Of a stretch of DNA of 64,000 nt, positions 24,601-32,893 are shown piece after piece. The DNA lies in contig JACCGJ010000247.1 in the NCBI GenBank assembly GCA_013407085.1, positions 25,358 through 89,357 of the forward strand. Direction: 5' to 3'. Origin of the DNA: Atriophallophorus winterbourni. Lineage: Eukaryota; Platyhelminthes; Trematoda; Plagiorchiida; Microphallidae. Both the position numbers and the translations under genes were made by a program. The notes beneath the pieces are model-generated. The model did no database searches and had not been told where the DNA came from. It saw nothing but the letters and a program-made list of their open reading frames with translations. Position 1 is the first letter of the stretch. Each line of letters begins with the position of its first letter.

Positions 24601-27461
24601 ACGAAACCGAATATAAAATTTTGCATTTGAAGCGTTTGCTTTACTCTGCTGCTTGAGACTCATCCTCATCCTCCTTCTGTTTATTACTATCAGATTTTTG
24701 GAGGCTACTTGATCAATTTGAAGTCCATGTCCGCATGGCTGAGCTGGCTTCGATATTTTTCCATATTTCGGTATAGCATGGGTAGTCTGTTGATAATGGA
24801 GATGAGAGGACTTGAATTTTGCCCCACGACCAACACTTCAACTCCGGGCCACCCAGACAATCGTCAATGGTAAGCAGATTATTGATATTAAAATCACAAC
24901 TATTATGATCTCAGTTATTCACGTATGGATAGAATTCAAACAACCTGTGCCAATAACCTTGTTTTAAAGGTCAGTCAATAGCAGACAATTTGAATAATCA
25001 GTTACCTCTGATCATCAACGATTTGTCACCCATCAACTGCAGTTATAAGCAGTATCGTAAAAGAAGATCTTTGGGGATAAAATGGTCACAAGAGAGATTG
25101 AGTGTAAGATGACGTGAGATCCTATGTACCCCCCCCCTAACAATGGGGGTTGCTTGATGACAGATTCAACTTTTCGCTGAAAGTTACCTAGCCATTCGAT
25201 AACTTTTGAGATAGTTCGTCGTTGGTTGAGCTTAGATTATAGTCTCGGGATGTTTCGTCATCAAGCATGATGACCTCATTCGCTTAACCTCATGCAGTGA
25301 CCACGCTTTGATAAACGTCATCTTATCAAGTCAATTCTCCAGTGTGTTACCGAGATGCCGTTTATTCTTGATCCGGATCAGAAATTGTAATGACGGTAAG
25401 GCGAGCAGCGAGGCGACATACGAGAAAAAGTTATAACGGATAGTGAGGTTCTAGCCCAGACCGCATCGCAAACACCTAAGTCGATGACGGAACGTCCGCA
25501 ATCTACAATGCAAACTCAGTTTGTTCATCAATCGCAACATTGTTGGATCAACTTTGCAACTTAAAAAGTGATGAAGAAGTTCGCAGTCATGACTATATGC
25601 AGACGATCTGTCAATCAAAGTCCAGTTGTTAGGGCAATGTTATTTTTGACGCCAGCTGCCCCATCATCATAATAATTATGGAGCACATGTCTGCAACCAG
25701 ACGGGGCTAACCAACATGAAGTGGGAAAAGCAGGTAAACAAACACGTAATAAAGATACCTGGCAAATTAAATACGTAAATGCAAATGCGTAAAAAGCAGC
25801 TTGATTTTGTAGTTTCATTACATTCGATTTTGTGTTGGGTTTTTACGACTGGATCAAATATAATGATATCGGATAAAAATATCATGATACATGGACGCCC
25901 TGACTTGGATCTGCAGCCATATCTTGTAAGGTTTTTAACCGGCTATTAGCTGTATATTTTTGACCCAACCCAGGCAAACGAATACGCCCCACTGAGCCTA
26001 GCGCTACGGTGAGTTTCTTCATCCCAGCGCGCCATGTCATGGACTGGTCACTCAGTGGTTTCTTCTGTCAGACTGAAGCGCGATATGAAATGGTCGTCTT
26101 CTTGGTCCTAACGGCCGTCTGCAGACATCTATATTTGCATCGTGATGCTACCACTGAATGGATTAATCCCACACAGGCAACGGGTGTCAAATCAGAAAGC
26201 CGACGGATATAAATGGCAAAGGTTAACAAACACTACACCCGCTTTGCGTACACGAATTGGGCGGCCATGAATGACATGTCATTCAACATACAGAAATGTA
26301 AGATGCTCCATCTTGGCAAGAATGTTCCTTGGACATATCGATTGGGAACTGAAAACCTAGCATGGAGCTCGTTAGAAAAAGATCTTGGAGTGTGGATTAG
26401 CGGTAACCTGAAGAGCACAGTGCACTGCCAGAATATATATCGACGGGCCAACAGATTGTTAGGTATCGTTCGAAGAATATTTGGAAGATTCTCCCTGGTA
26501 ACGTTACCAAGGATAATGAATGTCTGCCTTCGCCCTACGATGGAGTATGCGGTAGAGGTCTGGGCTCCTTGGCTGCGAAAAGATATTGCTCTCTTCGATA
26601 AAATCTATCATAGAGCAACAAAGTTAGTGATGGGTCTTCGCAATGTTCTGTATACTGAAAGACTGCGACGTCTGGGTCTATGTGACTTTACCCAAAGGAG
26701 GATATGACGCGATATTATTCTGACCTATAGAATTGTGTCTACCGAAGGACATCCACTAAAACACTTGCTTGATATATGTGATGGAAAAGTAACACGCGGA
26801 CATACCTTGTCCCTTTACGTTCCAAGTTCTCGTATTGATTGTCGGCGAGATTTTTTCGCCGTACGAGCTATATTTCTTTGGAATTCCCTACCCCAACAGG
26901 TGGTGGACTTTTCTTGCTTGGCGATTTTTAAAGCGAAATTGGATTTGCACTTGCAAACGAACATAATTCGTGAGCCTTACATTTGATATTCTCTATTGCT
27001 TTTATACTATTGTAATTTTCATGTTTTATTCATACCGTAATCCTGTGGTGTTGTAAAGTATTAACTTTTTTAACCATAAATCCTTGAACGGTGTGTAAGG
27101 GATGGGGATGTGAGCAACACATTACTTTGGTGTGAGATCTCGTTCAAGCCACAACCGTCAGCAGAAATACATCTGATGAAGTAAACAAAACTGTCGGCCA
27201 GTTCATAACAGTGAATCAGTTCTTCGAGCATTTCTAGCGTGTTAAAAAAGTCTGAATGAGTTCCGTATTTTCAAAGCATTTATTGATTGTGTATTTGGCT
27301 TGCATTACAGCGAATCGGGCACCCAATACCTGCAAGATCAAGACATTTTGTACCAGACGCCATGGGATTTGTGGAGTAATGTTTTCGGTCAAGCGCTGAT
27401 CACACTATTTTGCTACATCCTGTGCTACGTGCAACTACGCCGAATTAAAAAATATAAATGA
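6058..27461 (+). CDS. ABCG2: ABCG2-type half ABC transporter, 12 recognised exons
   Basis: Exons: 6058-6635, 8205-8264, 8339-8453, 11388-11540, 13669-13826, 14428-14582, 14652-14741, 17264-17348, 21240-21590, 23462-23741, 24694-24869, 27311-27461. All junctions are GT-AG, phases agree, and the total is 2352 nt including TGA (783 codons; human ABCG2 has 655). Order is ABCG type: ATP-binding domain first (Walker [10 protein letters not shown], signature VSGGERKR, Walker B VLFLDEP, H-loop SIHQP), then six membrane spans. ABCG2 works as a homodimer exporting drugs, porphyrins and other metabolites at the plasma membrane. The extra length is a Ser/Pro-rich N-terminus of about 180 residues. The start codon is uncertain: an upstream exon, or the Met near 6148. 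The external loop keeps two cysteines and an NTS glycosylation site but lacks the third cysteine of human ABCG2. Introns are full of retroelements. Confidence 0.92.
6636..8204 (+). other. ABCG2 intron, no feature seen
   Basis: No repeat or open frame that I can assign. Confidence 0.5.
8205..8264 (+). CDS. ABCG2: ABCG2 exon with Walker A
   Basis: A 60-bp exon encoding [28 protein letters not shown] is the P-loop binding ATP phosphates. The following intron is only 74 bp (8265-8338). Confidence 0.92.
8339..8453 (+). CDS. ABCG2: ABCG2 exon after Walker A
   Basis: Encodes [22 protein letters not shown], and [11 protein letters not shown], the Q-loop end. The donor is GTAGGG at 8454. Confidence 0.92.
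8454..11387 (+). other. ABCG2 intron (2.9 kb) with one RTE tail
   Basis: Apart from the RTE 3' end at 9618-9890 I recognise nothing. A 68-codon plus-strand frame at 10995-11201 has no motif. Confidence 0.5.
9618..9890 (+). repeat. 3' end of an RTE-like LINE (copy 2)
   Basis: Contains a frame fragment resembling the [12 protein letters not shown] / CGRNYSS tail of the 22.5-kb copy, followed by a variant of the shared 3' tail (TGTGATGTACATC ... GAAGAAGGCC). It is diverged and 5'-truncated. Confidence 0.5.
11388..11540 (+). CDS. ABCG2: ABCG2 exon (helical subdomain)
   Basis: Fifty-one codons in phase 0, [20 protein letters not shown] through [12 protein letters not shown]. This matches the segment between the Q-loop and the ABC signature in ABCG2 proteins. 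Confidence 0.92.
12285..12640 (-). repeat. Tandem pair of decayed hammerhead-bearing repeats in ABCG2 intron
   Basis: Two units about 215 bp apart share the block around GCCGGTTTCTGGCTG / tCATCAGGcGGAGACAG, then CAGTGAGCC, and a trailing AAGTTAT-rich segment. Both resemble the better-preserved copy at 43205-43320. On the minus strand the core reads TTAATGA in one unit (12309-12336) and CTGATGA without an intact GAAA in the other (12553-12525), so both ribozymes are inactive relics. Confidence 0.5.
13669..13826 (+). CDS. ABCG2: ABCG2 exon with signature and Walker B
   Basis: Encodes [17 protein letters not shown] (ABC signature) and [14 protein letters not shown] (Walker B, catalytic Glu and D-loop). 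The acceptor TTATTTTATCCAG and donor GTAAGA are good. Confidence 0.95.
14428..14582 (+). CDS. ABCG2: ABCG2 exon with H-loop
   Basis: Encodes [20 protein letters not shown], containing the switch histidine, then a [13 protein letters not shown] block typical of ABCG nucleotide-binding domains. It enters with one base and leaves with one base of split codons. Confidence 0.93.
14652..14741 (+). CDS. ABCG2: ABCG2 exon, end of ATP-binding domain
   Basis: Encodes [19 protein letters not shown], the NPADFFLD motif of the family. The intron before it is 69 bp (14583-14651). Confidence 0.93.
15597..16215 (-). mobile_element. CR1-like LINE 3' fragment in ABCG2 intron
   Basis: Minus-strand frames encode the RT C-terminal region ([29 protein letters not shown]), colinear with the 26.2-kb and 49.6-kb copies. 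It is frameshifted and 5'-truncated. Confidence 0.6.
16365..16440 (+). repeat. Dispersed ~80-bp repeat, copy 1
   Basis: Shares CAGGCAAA...CACAGTCAAAGACTGCACGTG...TGCCAGGTTTCCTGGG with copies at 29370-29440, 30270-30350 (-), and 41700-41780. The CAGGCAAAGTG block resembles a pol III A box, but a B box is not convincing. Confidence 0.5.
16900..17235 (+). repeat. Possible LINE 3'-tail remnant
   Basis: The stretch around 17110-17215 (TTATTCGTGATCC ... CATACTGTAATCATGTAGTG) matches the tail of the CR1-like copy at 26930-27070. The remainder is too diverged to assign. Confidence 0.4.
17264..17348 (+). CDS. ABCG2: ABCG2 short linker exon
   Basis: An 85-bp exon ([20 protein letters not shown]...) between the ATP-binding domain and first membrane span. 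This corresponds to the variable linker of ABCG2. Its phases (enters after one base, leaves with two) fit exons 7 and 9 exactly, which supports it despite weak sequence conservation. Confidence 0.75.
18782..20830 (-). mobile_element. CR1-like LINE, endonuclease end through RT, broken
   Basis: Read on the minus strand. Endonuclease C-terminal remnants ([18 protein letters not shown], about 20.45 kb) are followed by the linker [15 protein letters not shown] (19.9 kb) and then RT from 19551, with [22 protein letters not shown], and PQGSVLGP. After SVLGP a deletion removes the segment up to DADDAKLW, so the FADD catalytic block is fused to the preceding motif. The C-terminal region ([12 protein letters not shown]) follows. 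It lies inside ABCG2 intron 8, antisense to the gene, and is inactive. Confidence 0.75.
21240..21590 (+). CDS. ABCG2: ABCG2 exon with first two membrane spans
   Basis: The acceptor CATTAATAG at 21231-21239 gives the only phase that joins the previous exon; an AG at 21252-21253 would shift the frame. The exon encodes [19 protein letters not shown], then two hydrophobic spans ([39 protein letters not shown]) with the family motif [11 protein letters not shown] between them. The donor is GTAAGT. Confidence 0.93.
22350..22955 (+). mobile_element. RTE-like LINE, C-terminal coding remnant and 3' tail (copy 3)
   Basis: The plus frame reads [20 protein letters not shown] ... [29 protein letters not shown] ... 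[15 protein letters not shown] ... and ends in a [13 protein letters not shown] zinc-like tail. These are hallmarks of the RTE-type RT C-terminus. The conserved Trp of RWLGH is a TGA stop here. The 3' tail ends in (CAA)n. It lies within ABCG2 intron 9 in sense orientation. Confidence 0.75.
23462..23741 (+). CDS. ABCG2: ABCG2 exon with middle membrane spans
   Basis: Encodes [20 protein letters not shown], matching the ABCG2 elbow after span 2, then three hydrophobic segments. IIPTKVLP aligns with human LLPMRMLP, so the residue equivalent to human Arg482, which affects substrate choice, is Lys here. It ends in phase 0 at VFMM. Confidence 0.94.
24694..24869 (+). CDS. ABCG2: ABCG2 exon with external loop
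   Basis: Encodes [31 protein letters not shown], and [17 protein letters not shown]. The split last codon becomes Cys with the first base of the next exon. NTS is a potential N-glycosylation site at about the place of human Asn596. Confidence 0.93.
25675..25885 (+). repeat. Dispersed repeat shared with 37335-37545
   Basis: Both copies share AGCACA(T/C)GTCTG, AAAGCAGGTAA(A/G)CAAACACG, GCAAATGCG(T/C)AAAAAGCAGC and a TAGTTTCA(T/C)TACAT(T/G)CGATTTTGTG block in the same order and orientation. I cannot assign a class. Confidence 0.5.
26213..27100 (+). mobile_element. CR1-like LINE 3' part in ABCG2 intron
   Basis: Two plus-strand frames (26213-26707 and 26735-26986) are separated by one stop or frameshift. 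They encode the RT C-terminus: [57 protein letters not shown], then [18 protein letters not shown]. It is the same family as the minus-strand copy at 18.8-20.8 kb, is relatively well preserved, and is 5'-truncated. Confidence 0.75.
27311..27461 (+). CDS. ABCG2: ABCG2 last exon
   Basis: Encodes the end of the external loop ([20 protein letters not shown]), the sixth membrane span ([20 protein letters not shown]), and a basic tail RRIKKYK before TGA at 27459-27461. It matches the C-terminus of ABCG2 in layout and length. No clear AATAAA was seen just downstream. Confidence 0.94.
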
Positions 27462-27960
27462 AATGCTTGGAACCCGCAAATCGGCAAAGCGTCGGGTAAT
27501 TAGTTCGTTAAGCCTTTTCTATTCCGTCAAACTTCAGGTATGGTCATGCACATATTATGTGAAAATACATTTTTGATATGAAATGTCCTGTTTTCTTTTT
27601 GAGCGTTACATACAGAAAAGCAAGAAAATTGTGGAATGATTCTATATCATTATTATCACAGACAGCATTACACCGGTAGCATGTACCGAATGCTTAAATG
27701 CCACACAACCATGAAAACGAAAATCCTAAAACATGGGGAAGGGTGGGACTTAAATAGCTACGGATTCTAAAGAAGAGTAAGCACAAACAAAATGAGAAGA
27801 GGTGCCTACACCTCGAATGGAACATGCATTCAAACAACTTTCGAGAACGAATACAGCGACATCAGCATGACAGCTTCCTTGCAGCTTTCACTGTCACTCC
27901 ACTTGACAACATACAAGGTTAAGCAAACACTCCAAGAAGATGCTTAGTGCAAGACCGCCA

Positions 27961-28690
27961 TTAAACACGGTTTCGGGACATATCCTGAAGCGTAACTAGC
28001 CATTGCGATATCTGATCGCGGGGACTCCAGCCTGGAAGATGCGTTGCGCCGACTTTGGAAAGGTTACTAGTAAGGGTTTTTAACAGCCTATGCCACGTAA
28101 TGGTTGGGCCACCACGCGATTTACACCAATCGAGATGTGGCGTCGCATTAAGAATCCGTTTCGGAAGTCGGTGGTCCAGCATCCGTTAAATGTGATCCAA
28201 CCAGCTTAATTTATGCAGATAGATCTGCTTCTCTGTCAACATTACTACCGAACAACTTATTTCGGAGAGCATCGGTGCGTATGCGATTGCAACAGCTAAC
28301 TTCTAGAATGTTGGGGAGACCGGTTGTCAAATACTTGGAGACGTTGAATGCATTCTTTACGCAATGTCAAAGTTTCGCACCCATACAGTAACACAGCCCG
28401 AACTGTCGCTTTATAGACTCTACCCTTGATTAACAGAGACAGTCCTTTATGATGCCAGAGGTGCCCTAGGTTGCGGGATGCTACGGTCGCTTTAGAAATG
28501 CGTGCCGAGACCTCGTCATCTAACGATGCAAAATTATTGATATAACTACCGAGATACGTAAAACGATCTACAATATCAAGCGCCTGATTGTCAAGAAATA
28601 AAGTGCTGTTTGATGCCCTGCAGCAGGACACTGCACTTAGAGGGTGAAAAACGCTAGCTTGTTCAGTATCGTCTGAGCATCTGTGTACGA
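27961..28690 (-). mobile_element. RTE-type LINE RT C-terminal remnant
   Basis: Minus frames encode LALDIVDRFTYLGSYI-type sequence (28631-28296: DRFTYLGSYINNFASLDDEV, RVYKATVRAVLLYGCETL) followed by LDHRLPKRILNATPHLDW and HLPGWSPRDQISQWLVTLQD (28182-27961). This is the order found in RTE-like elements, from the YLGS motif to the post-RT tail. It is frameshifted between the two pieces and is a different family from the 22.5-kb copy. Confidence 0.65.
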
Positions 28691-30269
28691 GTCGAAGAGC
28701 AGAACTATATCATCAGCATGATACTGTAACTGTTTCTCGTTTGATGTTCATTAATTCAGGTGGAGCGAAACTTGTTTTCTCGTTTTAGAACTATTATGTC
28801 AGAATTAAAAGTATCGTAGATCTTATCAATCTTTCAAATCGAAATTTTATAATACACCGCAAGAGATAATTATAGCCGGTTATGGTCTTTTGATAAATTT
28901 TCTAAACCCACAAGCATTACCACTTTATAATTGCGATCCGTGTGTTCAATCTGTACATGGTCACAACAAACGCTCGATTTTCGCGTTAAAATCAATCACA
29001 ATGGTAGAAAAGTTGCTCAAGTCTGATTATGGTTGAAGCTTTACGGCAGAAATCTACCAGGATTCCGAGGTCTCGAAAGATTAATTTGGTTTTGATGCGG
29101 CTGGCACTATAAGTGGATCACACAATTTCGTTGCTATATCACATTATCATGAGGTATCTCGATAACGTATTAGTGGCAACGTCCCGATGCCCGATTGACG
29201 TTTGTTCTCGTGCAACTTTCCAGCTTCTTCCACTCAATTAAAATCCAAGTGGCGTGGAATTGAGGAAACGGGATTTTTATTTGGAGGTTACATCCCGAAA
29301 ATATTGTTGTAATCAGGCATCCTGTGAGGCAGCAGGCATATACACTTGATGTATAAAATCTCAAACTCGGGTCCAGGCAAAGTGAACAGTCACAAACTGC
29401 ACGTGGGCTAACACGCGTCATGTCGCCTAGGAATAGATAGATGCGAGGAACGAAAAATGACAATGAGAATCGTATATTCTTCCGCATGCGCTAATTGTAA
29501 GTGGATGGGAATTATCGTTTATTTCCATTAGATGGACTGATATCGCTAACGGGCTCCATACGCCATGAAACAGAAATAACTGGAGGAAGAACCGTTAGCG
29601 CGCCCTTAGTTTAGGGTCAAAAACGGTAAAGAAGAGTGTGGCATGGTGCCGTCGGTGTAGATCAAATGCAAAAAGCTAAAGTGGATGATTTTCTTCGTGA
29701 ATAACAAAGGCAATCATAAAAAAGGCCATTGGATAGAGAGCCTTACGGATTTGGCCTGAATCCAGTACGTAGGAGACCCGTGGTCGACAACCCCAGGTGC
29801 TCCTATTGATGCATGAGCGACCTGGCTACCTGTATACAAACAAGACTATAATGAAAAACACTACACAAGTGTATTGGCCATAACCTTAAATGTCGCATTC
29901 AGCCGGGCTAGTAAGCGTCAGCGACTTACTGCTGGTTATAAACTTCAATATTTGCTGCCTCTACCTATTTTATAATTCGGCACCCAAAGTCATTAGCGAG
30001 CGACCCGATTCTACGAGAAATTTATTATATTCTAAACTCAGAGAATTCTTTGAAAACTATGTAACTTTCGTACACGGGTGTTATGAATGTAAGAACCCAG
30101 TGATAATGCGAATGTACAGATGGTGAACAAAATGATAATAGAAAGCGGATTATCCGAGTAAGTTTCCCGTCATACCTCTTTGTGCTGTGCGGCTAACACT
30201 GCTAAATTGATTGGCCATGGGTCATTACCCATGGCCATCTACCATCTAAATTCTCTATTTCTCATATCT
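28691..30269. other. Intergenic stretch, one dispersed repeat, otherwise unassigned
   Basis: Contains the short repeat at 29370-29440. A 78-codon plus frame at 29890-30126 includes a CYECKNPV cysteine pair but no recognisable family. Confidence 0.4.
29370..29440 (+). repeat. Dispersed ~80-bp repeat, copy 2
   Basis: Contains CAGGCAAAGTGAACAGTCAC and AACTGCACGTGGGCTAACA, as in the other copies. Confidence 0.5.
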
Positions 30270-30350
30270 GACTAGGCCTGGGCAACCTGACAGTATCTCG
30301 GCCCATGTGCACTCTCTGACTGTGCAGCACTTTGCCTGGATCAGGCTTAT
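30270..30350 (-). repeat. Dispersed ~80-bp repeat, copy 3 (inverted)
   Basis: The reverse complement reads CCTGATCCAGGCAAAGTG ... CACAGTCAGAGAGTGCAC ... CTGTCAGGTTGCCCAGGC. Confidence 0.5.
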
Positions 30351-30451
30351 GCTTTCATACCATACCATACTATGGATTATACGAGTGTTGTTTTAATTCT
30401 GAGATTGGATTTCTCGCAACATTAGGATGTGTCGCCCGATAACAACCTTTG

Positions 30452-30649
30452 TCAGCACTGCTTCCCAAACTCAGAAAAAAGCGCTCCTTGTTTGTAGAAA
30501 CCACGTAAACCCCGATTAACTGCAATACTGATGAAACCATCTACGATAAAACATGGATACGAATCGTGCTCAGTAGCACCAGTGAATACAGTCATCAAAC
30601 TTTTGTCTGGATGTCGTTGTATTCGTTCAAACAACTTAATTTGACCCAT
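30452..30649 (-). CDS. Short frame with mitochondrial-carrier-like segment (uncertain)
   Basis: A 65-codon minus-strand frame contains PCFIVDGFISIAVNRGLRGF followed by YKQG. This resembles the repeat motif of mitochondrial carriers (a V-D-F-x-x-I helix followed by an E/R-G-L-x-G-F-Y-K-G turn). The flanks on both sides close quickly with stops and I found no adjoining exon, so this may be a lone exon, a processed fragment or chance similarity. I do not claim function. Confidence 0.2.
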   Translation of the reverse strand: MGQIKLFERIQRHPDKSLMTVFTGATEHDSYPCFIVDGFISIAVNRGLRGFYKQGALFSEFGKQC

Positions 30650-31036
30650 GTTTCATTCAAAGTCTGTGCTTACGTTCACAGAACTTTTTCACAAACCATC
30701 TTGTTGATTCATCTGACGGTTTTATAGTAGTTAAGCTTTCGATACTCAATTAGACCTTGGAACCTGAAGCGTTCTGAAATTTTCAGGAAATCGAGAATCA
30801 AGGGACATTCGATAGCGGCAATACACTCAAGGAGCTGAAATTTTCTTAGCAGATTAAAATTAGCCTTTCCTAATCTCGGTAAAGATTTATCTCTGATAGC
30901 AATGCTGATAGAAAGCTATAGCAATGGGTTCATTGAGACGTCATTTAAATAGGGCTCCCAAGCATACAAATAAGTATTACAATATGAGAAAGCGAATTTT
31001 TACAATGGAAAAGATACAAATGCATAGTTTTGATTC

Positions 31037-31488
31037 TTATTCTCCCTCGTTCACCAGCATGTTTGGTATCCCGTTAGATATTGGAAATTCACGACCAGTT
31101 TCTGGACATACAAGGGAGCCTTCAATAACGTCAACTTCCAACAAAGCTCGATGTGCCATTTTTAAAAATTCCTCATCTTCTGTATAATTCGAAGGAATTT
31201 CATTAGGCAGACACGGAATGTGTTCAGTCCCGATCTGATTTATCTGATATTAAAAAAGGTAAGAGCACAAACCTGGTCCGACACTGTTTTTACAACACTC
31301 CACTCAACCTTGGGAAGCAAACGGGAAATATAGGTAGGGTCAAAATCCACCGAATTTACTTGCAGCTTTTTAACCTATACATGCATTAGTGCACATAAAA
31401 TGTTACTTACCTTCAATTCTAAAGGATAACCAACTTTTACCACCTTTAGGACCCTTGAAGTAAGTATATTGTGTAAAAATATTTTCAT
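31037..31488 (-). CDS. TRMT112: TRMT112, activator subunit of RNA/protein methyltransferases (three exons)
   Basis: Exons on the minus strand: 31488-31411 (26 codons), 31374-31273 (34 codons), 31243-31037 (68 codons plus TAA); both introns lie between whole codons. The 128-residue product matches TRMT112 in length (human 125) and order: an N-terminal [13 protein letters not shown] block, LLPKVEWSV in the middle, and [43 protein letters not shown] at the end. TRMT112 is a small zinc-ribbon-type partner that stabilises several methyltransferases acting on tRNA, 18S rRNA and release factor eRF1. The introns are 36 bp (31375-31410) and 29 bp (31244-31272), GT-AG, so the gene spans only 452 bp and no single frame reveals it. 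It looks intact. Confidence 0.93.
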
Positions 31489-31879
31489 GGATGGGAGCTA
31501 ACTAAAATAGTGATCAACAAGGTAAATAAATCGATAATGTGGGTAAAATAGAGAAAATAAAACACTGCAAGTCAAAATATAACTAATGGGTTCGGTTCAG
31601 ACTGCGATATCGTTCTTGCATTCAAATAGAGGTGCATCCGCAATGTCGGAGCAGTTAAAGACCTTACACTTGCGTGGTAGTGGCCACTTTTAACCAAGTT
31701 GTAACAGGCAAGTAAAACAAATGAACGCCACGCTATGGAAGGCAGTCTCGACACGACTGCAGTCCCAATACTTGGTGATTGATTAATGAGAGTATCTGTT
31801 AACGGATGCGCTACATCCTATTCGTTTACTAGTATGCACAGCCACTAACATTATACCCGATAAAAGAATGTTCCATAAC

Positions 31880-32248
31880 CGTCGTTGACCCACCACTGTC
31901 AATTTTCTACCATATTTATTATTAACACCCGGGCGTCAGAAATATACGAGGTCATTTACCTATGATCCTCTAGTCGAAGGGATTGATCTAGTTGAAAGTA
32001 CTTTGAAAGACTTTCATTCGCGCTTCTCAGATGTCCGAGGAGAAACTGTTTCTCTGCGTCATCTTGCACCTTCTGACAGCAAATCACTGTCGGAGGATTT
32101 TCCGCAAGTTCGTGAAGTTTCTAACACAAAATTTGCAAATCGCAATTGTCATTTAGCCCCTGAAAATGTATTTATGAAACAGTCTGAAAAGACCATATTA
32201 TTTGCGTTAGCAATAATTCGCATGCTTGTTTGGAGGGGCATAATGTGA
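31880..32248 (+). CDS. Unidentified coding-like frame
   Basis: One frame is open from about 31886 to the TGA at 32246-32248, including FTYDPLVEGIDLVESTLKDF and a serine/arginine-rich middle. Composition looks coding and the first clear Met is at 32003. No family recognised. It could be an exon of an unannotated gene or a retroelement ORF1 relic. An AG at about 31939-31940 could be a splice acceptor, but its polypyrimidine tract is poor. Confidence 0.25.
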
Positions 32249-32884
32249 TGAATTTTTACTGTACCGACTTGTTATTGTTAATTGTTATCCTATTTTGCCT
32301 CTTGCAGTAAATTTTTATCCCAGCTTACAAAACATATTTTCAGGATGATTAAATCTTAATTCTCTGGCCTTCGTCTTCTGATATTCTGAAGTAATCGAAT
32401 CACTGAGCGATACATTCATAACAGACAAGTTAGTGTGAGAATATTAAAGGTTGGAAATTAATGCGAACTGTTTGGACAATAAGTTTGCAACTTCCAAAGA
32501 TATCGCAGACCGTCTGTGCTAAGTGGGGATGGAAAACCAAGTTTAACTCCGTGTACGATATTGAAAAAATAAAAACAAACCATTGTGATTGTCAAAAGAA
32601 TGGATAAAAATGTGCGCTTGATATTGAAACTGGCAATGGCTTCGTAATTACCTATCATGCAATCAATTTAATAATCAAAGGGACATATTCGTTAGTCGGA
32701 ATTCTTATGAAAAACTTGCTCCGAAAAATGTAAATCGGTTCATGCAATTTCGAAGCAGAACTCACAAATCGATGCAAAAGCAAAACGCTCCATGGCAGAA
32801 CTACATTAATTAACCGAGATGTACGTTGGTATTTGTTTACAATAGTTTGTCAAACTTGTTCGCAATGTTAAAACAAGCCATTTC

Positions 32885-32893
32885 ATTCTTGAG
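32885..32893 (+). repeat. Left target-site duplication of MULE
   Basis: ATTCTTGAG, repeated perfectly at 37222-37230. Nine base pairs is the length made by Mutator-like transposases. Confidence 0.9.

Noticed and set aside
25125..25150. Run of C residues as a regulatory or G-quadruplex site
   Set aside because: A single homopolymer tract cannot be distinguished from a simple repeat or assembly noise.
27165..27200. CTGATGA near 27175 as a hammerhead
   Set aside because: No stem II and no GAAA.
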